Below are positions 22,026-30,601 of a stretch of 64,000 nt of DNA, piece after piece. Below the pieces are notes generated by a model. The model was given only the letters and a program-made list of their open reading frames with translations. It searched no databases and had not been told where the DNA came from. The DNA lies in contig NC_063020.1 of NCBI RefSeq assembly GCF_020509005.1, forward strand, positions 682,001 through 746,000, in the 5' to 3' direction. Position numbers and translations under genes: made by a program. This stretch comes from Fulvia fulva. Lineage: Eukaryota > Ascomycota > Dothideomycetes > Mycosphaerellales > Mycosphaerellaceae. The stretch's first letter is position 1, and each line of letters begins with the position of its first letter.

Positions 22026-23348
22026 ATGCGTCGCCAGGCACTGGAACACGTCTGCTTGTCGTGTAGACATGCAAGACAAGCACAGAGCATACTCAGCCGC
22101 ACCAGTAGGCGATATGTGCAGATCAGCGCAACACCTTCTTCCCACGAGCCTCTACAGACCCTAGAGCCGGCAGCGTCTGCAAGCTCGAGTCCTTCGGCGG
22201 GTATGATCGATGTGGAGGGATATTGTTTGACATATGATACTGATATGGATGTGTAGATGCGCGCTTCGAAGTCGTCGGCAACCCATTCTCCCTCCTCTCC
22301 GCATCGATATCCGCGTCGCAGAAGCTATACACGAGGAAAGGAACGTTGGTGGGCTTCAATGGCAAGGCAGAGAATGTGAGAACACTACGACAGAAGTAGA
22401 GAATGGTGTGAAAGCTGACAAGGACAGACCGTGTCATCACTCTCCCTACTGGAGCCCTTCAGAAGAGCAGCGCTGGGCATACCATTCCTATACCAGCGCA
22501 TAACGTCCACCACACCCTACACGGCACTCATCGCCACAAAATCACCCATCACATCACTCGTTGTCGTGCACTTAGACGGCAGACTAGATTGGATGGTCGC
22601 AAGGCGGAACGCTCTGCTAGCATGGACAGGACACACATTAAGCTTGAAGCCCAGATGGAACATGAAGATGGTAAGCTCAATTCATACCGACAGACAACAT
22701 TCGCTGACTTGTGAAGAGCATGGCACACTGGGGTAGCACAACCGTCACCGGACGTGGCCTGCTAGCACTTTCTGGCAAAGGCCTCATACACCAGATCAGC
22801 CTCAAGACCGGCGAGGCGTACGTTGTGTCGCCGCGCAACGTTATCGCATACAGCATGATGCAGCGTGCCCCACAGCCGTACAGATTCAAGTCGAATAACC
22901 TGCGGCTGCAAATACCGAATCCCTTCACCTGGCTGCCGGACACCAGATGCTGGAGGACCATTCGGGATAGCACGTTCTATAAGCTGCTTAGGGACGCTTC
23001 GTTCACAGTCAGAACATGGGCTAGGAGGACGATCTGGGGTGATGGGGTATGTTCAAATTTTCGTTGTGGTAGTTTCAGACTGACCATTCCCAGCTCTTCC
23101 TTCACTTTCAAGGACCAGCCACAATCCTTGTGCAATCACGAGCGACAAGGCTCAGCGACAGCTTCACGAACCAGGACGTGAACGAAGTCGCCGATGCCCC
23201 TGCTGGCGCAGTACCGGCAGCACTACACGCGAAGTCGGCAGCAGAAGCCGGTGCAGCAGTAACGACAACAGTCCGCGCGGATCAGCCGACCACGATGAGT
23301 TACGCTGCAGTCAGCAATACTGGAAGTGTGAAGTTCGACAAACCATAG
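22026..23348 (+). CDS. aim24: Mitochondrial protein AIM24
   Basis: Five exons: 22026-22200, 22257-22375, 22428-22670, 22717-23046 and 23094-23348, giving 373 aa with all junctions in frame. Residues 1-45 are Arg-rich with no acidic cluster and include [17 protein letters not shown] and SRTSRRYV, a mitochondrial presequence. The rest is the AIM24 (TRAP-like beta-sandwich) domain: [74 protein letters not shown] and [16 protein letters not shown]. Yeast Aim24 is an inner-membrane protein that stabilises MICOS and affects respiratory supercomplexes. The C-terminal 60 residues are Ala-rich and probably disordered. The start lies close to the kinase relic on the other strand. Confidence 0.9.
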
Positions 23349-24639
23349 ACTTGTGATCATGGCTTTACTTCGCTCCAGTCTTATGGCCTGGTTTGCGCTT
23401 CAGATGGACTGCCGGGCTTTTTCCTAGATCAGGTCCATCCTACGCTTCTCATATCACACCAATGACACAATCGCAGCTCGAGGATATATGTCTCGGCGGC
23501 ATACTCAAAGCTACAGCATCCTACGGGCAACTCCAGGCTGCAAAATGTACAGATTCGCTGCTGCGGCGTGCAGAGCGTGTCTTCTCCGCTTCGAGCTGAT
23601 GAATGAACATCTCAATACTTCTCTACTGTCACGCCAAGTCAGCTCTTTGGCTAGATGGCATCACCCTACAGTGCGCGCTAATGCTTTCTCCCAGTGAACC
23701 ATCCCATCTTCAACCTTCATCGTGCATTCAAGCTTTGACCACAGCGCGTGCTGCATCTAAACCGAGCATCCGTCGAACGAGGTGATTTGTTGAAGTACAA
23801 ACTTACAATCCATGTCTATGCCCCGTATCCCCAGCCCCTGAATCTGCTACCATCTCCTCGGTCATCAATTTATCATCCCTCTTGCCCACTCAAATCTCGC
23901 CAGAGCCCCCTATCATCAGCCATGGCGAGCCTTAACATAACTCCGACCTCCGGACAATGCGGGGGGCACGCTTGCAGAATAGCTGGTGAAGTTGGTGGCA
24001 ATACTGCAAGGCCCACGGTTGGCCCACGGTTGGCCGCTTGCTTTGATGATGTTATGAGCCGGAGTCGGTCGGCAAGCACGAATTCGTTTGTGCTCGTGAT
24101 GCCCTGGCGACGACGGAGAGGGTGAGGCAGTCGGACAAGAAGGAGATTCCGGGTGGCGAGGCGAGGGGGGAACGTGAGGTGGAGGTTGTGGAGTTGGGTG
24201 GTAGCAAGGGTGATGGCAAGGGTGATGAGCAAATGGAGGCGTGAAGGTGGTACTGTACTCTTAAATTGGCATTGCAAGAAAAGGAGGGAGTTGCCATATC
24301 AGATGAGATCTGGAGGATTGAGGTGCGTCTGGATGGGCAGTAAAGGCAGGTGTGAGTGGGACGTTGTGACGGAGACAGATAACAGTACATGTAGTGTGTT
24401 AGCTTGCGTGCACAATATCTCCATCGGATGGTGGCGACGATCAAGACGACACCAGTGATGCCCTTCCTTCTCCAGCTCAGATGTTCAGCCGTCGACGGTA
24501 TACAACAAAACGTCCAGTGCGACAAGGCCGGGAGGTGGAGAGCGACGGCAGAAGGGTCGGCTTCAACAGTACTACCGTTGCGGATCAGGACAAGCCAGCA
24601 CCTTCTTCTCCAGCCGCCAGCGCCAAAAGACGCCAACGA
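23349..24639. other. Intergenic region
   Basis: No supported gene on either strand. Long overlapping ORFs of 100-214 codons on the minus strand are low-complexity (Leu, Ser and Arg rich) and have no motif. Confidence 0.45.
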
Positions 24640-24664
24640 AACCGATGAAAAAGGCCAACAACCT

Positions 24665-24797
24665 CGGAAAAGTAGGGATCGAACGCCACATTTCATGAGT
24701 TGATGGTACTGGCGAAACGAGTTGCCACCCGCAGCGTGTCAAGAGAGTGAGACAGCTAGGGCCCCTCACGGGTCTTGACCGTTAGACGATCTCTTCG
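24665..24797 (-). ncRNA. tRNA-like module A (degenerate)
   Basis: Most diverged member of the array. It keeps the D-arm (GTCT/AGAC around AACGGTCA), the conserved GGGGCCC box, the GGGTGGCA box and a T-arm with GTTCGATCC. The acceptor stem pairs only with a one-base shift. On the minus strand it is followed by a TTTTT run near 24650. Confidence 0.45.
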
Positions 24798-24956
24798 AAA
24801 TGAGTTGCTGTGGAGGCAGTGAAGGACTTTTAGATCTGGGAGAGGTACATGTAGTTGTCAGTGAGACCGGCAGGGGAAGGGGGACTTACTGCAGTGCCGT
24901 AAGCAACAAGGAACTCGCCACGAAAGACAACACCGGAGTGCCACAGAAGTGGCGAC

Positions 24957-25089
24957 TGGAGAAAGTGGGAATCGAACACCACATCTCGTGAGTTGATGGT
25001 ACTGGCGAAACGAGTTGCCACCCTTCGCATTTCAAGAGAACGAGACAGCTTTGGGCCCCTCACTTGTCCTTCCGCTGGACGACCTCCCC
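24957..25089 (-). ncRNA. tRNA-like module B
   Basis: 5' to 3' on the minus strand: acceptor GGGGAGG pairs with TTTCTCC (three G-T pairs), discriminator A, D-stem GTCC/GGAC, anticodon-position stem AGTGA/TCACG (one mismatch), insert of about 68 nt, T-arm GTGGTGTTCGATTCCCAC with one extra T in the stem. Box A-like (TCGTCCAGCGG) and box B-like (GTTCGATTCC) sequences are present. Confidence 0.55.
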
Positions 25090-25116
25090 CGAAAAATGAA
25101 TGCTGCAAGCAGCGGA

Positions 25117-25251
25117 TGGCGATGGAGGGAGTCGAACACCTCGTCTCTCAGCTTGAATGGTACCGGCGAAGCGAGTTGCCACCCGCAGCATGTCAAGTGA
25201 ATGAAGACAGCTTTGGGCCCACTGAGGATCCTGCCGTTGGACGACATCGCC
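25117..25251 (-). ncRNA. tRNA-like module C
   Basis: Acceptor GGCGATG/CATCGCC is a perfect 7-bp stem, discriminator A, D-stem GTCC/GGAT around AACGGCA, anticodon-position stem CTCAG/CTGAG perfect, insert of about 70 nt, T-arm GAGGTGTTCGACTCCCTC with the extra T. Transcription toward module B meets TTTTT at about 25092-25096. Confidence 0.6.
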
Positions 25252-25368
25252 TGAAAATGCTGTGTGTGTTGTGTCTGCGATGATATTGTCAGCAAAGGGA
25301 AGGGGATGGAAAACTTACCAAGAGTTGCCGCGACGGACAACATCGTCGAAGTACCACCAAGTGGCGCT

Positions 25369-25504
25369 TGGAGAAAGTGGGACTCGAACACCACATCTCG
25401 TGAGTTTGGTATAGTACCGGCAAAACGAGTCTGCCACCCTTCGCATGTCAAGAGAATGAGACAGCTAGGGCCCCTCACGTATCCTGCCATTGAACGACCT
25501 CTCC
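25369..25504 (-). ncRNA. tRNA-like module D
   Basis: Acceptor GGAGAGG/TTTCTCC (two G-T pairs), discriminator A, D-stem GTTC/GGAT around AATGGCA, anticodon-position stem CGTGA/TCACG perfect, 71-nt insert, T-arm GTGGTGTTCGAGTCCCAC with the extra T. The intron at 25318-25275 follows it. Confidence 0.6.
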
Positions 25505-25551
25505 AGAAAAGAATTGCTGCAAGCAGCCAAGTTTAAAGCCCAGGAGGCTGT

Positions 25552-25684
25552 CGGCGATGGAAGGACTTGAACCTCCGTATCTGAGTAGAATGGTGCCGGC
25601 GAAAGGAGTCTGCCACCCTTCGCATGTCAAGTGAATGAAGACAGCTTTGGGCCCCTTAGTACCCTGCCATCGGACGACATCACC
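25552..25684 (-). ncRNA. tRNA-like module E (regular T-arm)
   Basis: Acceptor GGTGATG/CATCGCC (one G-T pair), discriminator G, D-stem GTCC/GGGT around GATGGCA, anticodon-position stem CTAAG/CTCAG (one mismatch), insert of about 69 nt. Its T-arm GGAGGTTCAAGTCCTTC is a standard 5+7+5 arm without the extra base seen in modules A-D and F. A TTTT run lies before module D. Confidence 0.6.
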
Positions 25685-25733
25685 GAAAGAAAAGGTTGTT
25701 GTGTGTCAAAGACACGGCCTCGGAAGAGGCGGA

Positions 25734-25879
25734 TGAGGAAGGTGGGAATCGAACACCACATTTCATGAGTTTGGAATGGTACCGGCATAAACGAGTCTGC
25801 CACCCGCGGGCAGCGTGTCGAACACGAGTGAAGACAGCGTTGGGCCCCTCATGCGTCCTGACCGTTGGACGACTTCCTC
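25734..25879 (-). ncRNA. tRNA-like module F
   Basis: Acceptor GAGGAAG/CTTCCTC perfect, discriminator A, D-stem GTCC/GGAC around AACGGTCA, anticodon-position stem CATGA/TCATG perfect, about 80-nt insert, T-arm GTGGTGTTCGATTCCCAC with the extra T. It is the 5'-most module of the transcript and the one with the most Watson-Crick pairs. Confidence 0.6.
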
Positions 25880-26239
25880 TTTGTGATGCCGTGATGGCAG
25901 TGGAAGAGTGGTGGATTTGGAGAGGGGTGGTTAGGAGTAAGGACAGGAGGGGAAGGGGACTTACTTGTGGTGAGTGGATGGGGGAGGGTGATGGAAAAGG
26001 ATGAAAAAACAGGAGGAACGAAAATGTTTGTGTGGTGTGCTGGTGATGGAGGTTGATGAAGGAGAGAAGGAGAAAGAGGGAAGAGAGCTGCAGTTTTGTG
26101 CCTGCGGCTGTGAGTCACACCTGCACTGCCTCACTGCTATAGACAGCTACTACAGCTTGCTGTGGGTCGATATGAAGTTATCCAGGAGAAATGTCGTGTC
26201 GGTCATTGGCGCGGACAACAAGGTCTCAAGAATGGCTTT

Positions 26240-27010
26240 CTGATGTAGCCTGATCGAGTCGAGTATACTGGTTGATGTGGGTCAGGTGAAGCTGACCTTG
26301 TGACGACTTCGATCCAGGAGGTCGGTGCGGTCCAGGAATAGCAATTGAGCTTTTACATGGTTTGTGCGAAGGTCGCTGCCCAGATGACTACAGAGCTCCA
26401 GCGTGGTCGTAATTGGAGGTCATAATGGTCGCACTGAAGAATGTCTCCGAGACAGCCTGACTGACTCGCGCACACTGGTCCATATGGGTCAGGTCTGGCT
26501 GCTCTCGTGACTTCGAACCAGAACATTGGCACGAGCTGGAGCTAGTAAGCTTTCATCGAAGGTGATGAAGAGAGGCTGGTGGCTGTCGCAAGGCCCCAAT
26601 ACCACGTGTAGAGAATCTGTCGGCAGACTTCCGGGCAGGCGATCGCAAGGCTGGACACCCCTTTTGGCAGGCCGAAGTGTCGTTGGTTGTAATCATCCGT
26701 CAAGGCTCCGCCCTCCGTCGCAATGTGGTCCAGCCACTAAGGTGGCAGAGCTCGACCCGACATGGCGGGTAGCTTGAAGGAAGCTGACCGTGAGAGATGG
26801 GCTTCAAGGTACTGGTCGGTCCAAGAACAGCAAGCTTTGACAGAAAGATTTCGAAGGTCGTCGCCGCTGGCTGACAGAGTACCTACAAAGCCTGAGCGTC
26901 ATTGTTATTGGCGATTCAGCACTGTCGCGCTAACGGCAGACTGTGACTGACTCGTGTATGCTGGTTGAGTGGGGCGTGAAGCTGTGCTGTCGTACGCATG
27001 TCGCCATGAC
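26240..27010. repeat. Diverged repeats, about four copies
   Basis: Related stretches start near 26245, 26455, 26785 and 26940. Shared pieces include GACTGACTCG with a following ACTGGT or GCTGGT, TGGGTCAGGT, and the pair GTCGGTGCGGTCCAGGAATA / GTCGGTCCAAGAACA followed by AGCTTT and GAAGGTCG. Identity is patchy, and I could not define a unit or its ends. No coding content was recognised. Confidence 0.4.
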
Positions 27011-27573
27011 ATCGCGCCGCCCCCGTCAAGGTCGGCGAGATCGTCCCGATACGATGAGTAGCTTGTCAAAAGTGCAGTAAGCAGGTGCGTAGCCCAGATT
27101 TTTTGGAGGAGACCGACCAGGCGAAGCTGAAAATTGCTGGACGCGGAAGCGAGAGAAGGTGTTGCCAACGATTTGATCGTTTCTTAGACTCGTTGCTCAG
27201 TCGGCTACTGCTGTTTCAGCAGTATGCAGTGCCGCTCGCAGGTCCCTTGGTCCGACCGTGGAAATCATGCCGCGTGACTCGGGCCGATGGGCGTGGTATA
27301 GCCTTTCGGCATGCCGAACAGCTTCACTTTCCAAAAGCAGGAACTGGTCGCCTGTGACTGGTCATCAGCAAGCTTGTCATCATAGACAACACCTCTCACT
27401 GGCCATGAATATTCGTGCTCGCACTGTCGAGCTGGTCAGCCAGCGCCTTAAATATCCTATCATTCCCTCGCTCCCTCCTCCTTCCTTTCTCTATCGCATT
27501 TGCACATCACAAACCAAAAATCTTTAAAGTAAATTCCCAAAGATTATCACACACCCGCATTTGCGATACACAC

Positions 27574-27696
27574 AATGTCGTTCACGTCCATACGCCGCTT
27601 CTTGTTTGGGCGCAAGAAGGAACGCATGGCGAGCAAGCAGGAGCAGAAATCTCTAAGAGACTATGCGACTCGGGAACTTTATGGCGTGACGCATTG
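27574..27696 (+). CDS. Possible 40-residue peptide gene
   Basis: ATG at 27574 follows a pyrimidine-rich leader (27455-27500) and ACACACA, a good fungal start context. The frame encodes 40 residues, starting MSFTSIRRFLFGRKKERMAS, basic and probably helical, and stops two bases before the left arm of the perfect inverted repeat at 27699. No family was recognised. The context rather than the sequence suggests a gene. Confidence 0.25.
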
Positions 27697-27698
27697 AG

Positions 27699-27770
27699 TG
27701 GCCCACCTCTTTCCGGGACCATAAACCTCTTTCCTTTAACCCTACCTTCTCAAAGGAAAGAGGTGGGCCA
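27699..27770. repeat. Perfect 16-bp inverted repeat with 40-nt loop
   Basis: TGGCCCACCTCTTTCC at 27699-27714 is the exact reverse complement of GGAAAGAGGTGGGCCA at 27755-27770. In RNA it would form a stable hairpin on either strand. It is not followed by a T-run, so it is not an obvious terminator. Ends of a small inverted-repeat element are an alternative. Confidence 0.85.
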
Positions 27771-28070
27771 TCAGATGCTCTGATCCTAAGGGGTTGAGCC
27801 TGGAGGCCTTGGGTCATTGTTGTCCTCCTTGGTGGACGACGAGATTTTTCATCAGGTGTGTTGGCATTTTGCTGGCAGCTGGAGAAGAAATTGTCCCCGT
27901 CTTGTTGGTGGTCCGTCATCGTTTTGGCCATCATAGATTTCAATTGGCGTAAAGTGCTGTCGAAGCGGCTCCAGACTTGTGTGTGCATCATTATTGTTGC
28001 TTCGTAGTGTTGTGATAACGCGGGTGGCACACGATTTTTGAGGCAGGCGAAGCCTTCGCGCGTCGAAAAC

Positions 28071-28189
28071 GTGGCTGCATTCGTGACGGTAGTGTTGTTG
28101 CTGCTAGCGCTGTCGGATCTGTGGCTGCTTTCGTGACGGCAGTGTTGTTGCTGCTAGTGCTGTCGGATCTGTGGCTGCTTTCTTGACCT
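28071..28189. repeat. 50-bp minisatellite, about 2.4 copies
   Basis: The block starting GTGGCTGCATTCGTGACGG recurs at 28121 and 28171 with period 50 and few mismatches. It lies in non-coding DNA upstream of the WD40 gene. Confidence 0.85.
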
Positions 28190-28827
28190 TTCGTGATGTT
28201 CTGCCCTGTCTTCCTGAGTGCTGGCAGTCACAATCTCGCCGCCGCTCTGTCGTCGGTCGCTGAGAGTCCCGTGCTAGAATATGGCTGCTTGGCAACTCGC
28301 ACATTATGTGTGACTTCTTGCCTGCTCGAGACCTTGCATCTCGACAATATGACTACCACCGTACGGCAGACTGGCAGAGCCTTGTCCTGTCGCGTCTTTG
28401 GCTGTCATTGATTAGTATCAGGACGGGTGATATGACCACCTCAGTGTCGCCGAAGTCGACCTCGCTGCCGCTCTCTCATTGGCCGCTGAGCATCTGGCGC
28501 TAGTTCATGTCTTCTTGACGACGTCTCCTCAAACCGGAGACGCCTGTGGTGAAGCCTTACTGCTCAGATCATCGCCACCAACGCAGACCATGACCAAACC
28601 GCACCAACTTTGCGCATCGTCTGGAGTTCGACCGATTGATGGCGGCGTTTCATTTGTGGAACAAGAGAAGGTAAAAGAGGAGGTGAAGTGAGGAAGGAAG
28701 GCACGTGGAAGGGTGGTGTGTGACAAAAGACCTCGGTGAAACATTGCTCCGCAGTCGCGTCAGAGGTCAGAGACGAAAGACACGCGAAACACGAGGTCAT
28801 CTTTTGGTGAAGACGATATCACTTACA

Positions 28828-30212
28828 ATGTCTCGAGATCCGTCCACAGAACCACATCGGCGCTCGCCCAAGCGAAAGCGATCCGGGTCAAAGGGCATCG
28901 GCACGCCACAATATGATGGCGCAGCCGACGCGCAGCTCTCATATGCCTACGACGATGAAATGCCCAGCGAGCTGAACACGCCCGACCAGGGAAGTGACGA
29001 TGAAGGCGCGAAGCCGAAGAGGAGGAAGGTGGAGAGACCGCGGAGACTGAACTACGTGCCATACCTCACCTTGCGCGGGCACAAGCGCGGCGTCGCTGCA
29101 GTCAAGTTCTCGCCCGATGGGAAGTGGATCGCGAGTTGCTGTAAGACATAGACCGGATGTGGGAGATGAAGGTGCAGGCTGACACGGTCTTAGCCGCCGA
29201 CAGCACCATCAAGATTTGGGATGCACGAACAGGAGCACTATCACAAACACTCGAAGGCCACATGGCCGGTATTTCCACCATCGCGTGGAGCCCAGACTCG
29301 AAGGTCGTAGCATCGGGATCAGACGACAAGAATATCCGCCTGTGGGACCTGTCAACAGGAAAGAGCTTACCGACTCCCTTGGCAGGACACCACAACTACG
29401 TCTACAGCGTGGCCTTCTCACCGAAAGGCAACATGCTCGTCTCAGGATCCTACGATGAAGCCGTCTTTCTCTGGGACGTGCGAACAGCGCGATTGATGCG
29501 CAGTCTACCTGCTCACTCGGATCCTGTTAGTGGTGTAGATTTTGTGAGGGATGGTACCTTGGTGGCCTCTTGCTCGAGCGATGGCTTGATCAGAATATGG
29601 GACACCGGCACTGGACAATGTCTGAAGACGCTGGTTCATGAAGACAATGCGCCCGTGACCAGCGTCAAGTTCTCCCCAAATGGACAATATGTGCTCGCAG
29701 GAACATTGGACTCGTCACTGAGGCTCTGGGACTACGTCAATGGTCGATGCCTGAAGACGTATCAAGGACACAAGAATACTCAATTCAGCATCAACGCTGC
29801 TTTTGGATCATATGGTGAGCTACCGGGCACGATTTCGACGAACGGTTCTGAAAGTCCAGACCAGGCAACTGGACAGAAATGGGCATTTGCCGTTTGTGGC
29901 AGCGAAGACGGCAAGGCTTTCATCTGGGATGTCACCTCCAAGGAAGTCCTCCAAACCTTGGACGGACATGAAGGTGTGGTGCTGGGTGTCGATGTGGGCC
30001 TGGACGACCAGCGCATTGTCACATGCGGCAACGACAAGACTATCAAAGTGTGGCTTCGCCAGCCCCTGCCTCCAGATATGAACGGCAATGCCAACGGCGA
30101 GGCGCAGAACTCCTCGAACGGCACGCCCCGCGAAGACATTGCGCCATTGCTGCAAAGCGAGGTACCTTCGGATGAGGAGCAGGCGAACACTCCAATGCAA
30201 GACGCAGCATGA
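28828..30212 (+). CDS. swd3: WD40 protein, SWD3/WDR5 subunit of the COMPASS histone methyltransferase
   Basis: Two exons, 28828-29140 and 29194-30212 (intron GTAAGA, branch GCTGAC, acceptor TTAG), giving 443 aa. Residues 1-75 are a charged, nuclear-localisation-like tail (KRKR, KPKRRKVERPRR). From about residue 80 seven WD40 blades follow: LRGHKRGVAAVKFSPDGKWI, SADSTIKIWDARTG, SGSDDKNIRLWDLSTGK, SGSYDEAVFLWDVRTA, CSSDGLIRIWDTGTGQCLKT, LAGTLDSSLRLWDY, CGSEDGKAFIWDV and NDKTIKVW. LPAHSDPVSGVDFVRDG matches WDR5 almost word for word. WDR5/Swd3 scaffolds Set1 for histone H3 lysine 4 methylation. The C-terminal 40 residues are an acidic, disordered extension. Confidence 0.88.
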
Positions 30213-30601
30213 TAGTGATCATAATGGAGATCCAAGCAGAAACCCAGCTCGTATAGAGATGACCCGTATACCGAGACTCATGGGCAGGGACGAAATAATG
30301 TTTCAACGGCCTCGATTGGAGGGTTATTTGTGGACACCGAACCTGGGGTGATGCGGAGAAAATCCAGCCCAAAGACGATCTACATGGGGTCAATACCTTG
30401 CACAGCTTCCTGTTCCTGCAGCCAACCTTGCGACACACACAGCAAGGACCGTGACTCTCCGCTCTAGACGGGCACGTCGTTGGTTCGAAATAGCAGATCG
30501 ATGACGATGTTGCAACAGTGCTGTTCGCGACTACATAGAAAAGCGTTCGCGCCGCATCGCACACAATGCTTGAACCTCTGTAAGTTCCAATCTTCCCAGC
30601 C

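Larger units (their letters stand above)
24640..26130 (-). ncRNA. Probable spliced non-coding host transcript carrying six tRNA-like modules
   Basis: Three spliceosomal-type introns can be read on the minus strand. One starts with GTAAGT at 25964 and contains CTCCTAACC (acceptor unclear). One is 25318-25275 (GTAAGT, TGCTGAC, ATCGCAG). One is 24889-24836 (GTAAGT, CACTGAC, CTCCCAG). All three donors are followed by C/T-rich runs, as if the intron had been duplicated along with the modules. Upstream of the first donor is a pyrimidine-rich leader (about 25980-26080), as in fungal Pol II genes. No reading frame stays open or conserved across the modules, so I infer an RNA gene. The 5' and 3' ends are estimates. 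Confidence 0.45.

Noticed and set aside
24052..24696. 214-codon minus-strand ORF
   Set aside because: Low-complexity, runs into tRNA-like module A, no motif and no start context.
25032..25490. 152-codon minus-strand ORF across modules D, C and B as a repeated protein
   Set aside because: The peptide frame is not conserved between modules and contains stops in others, while RNA stems covary; the RNA explanation fits better.
24957..25879. Ordinary intron-containing tRNA genes
   Set aside because: No T33, no consistent anticodon, a 68-80 nt insert conserved between copies, and an extra T-stem base in most; not compatible with a standard decoding tRNA as read.
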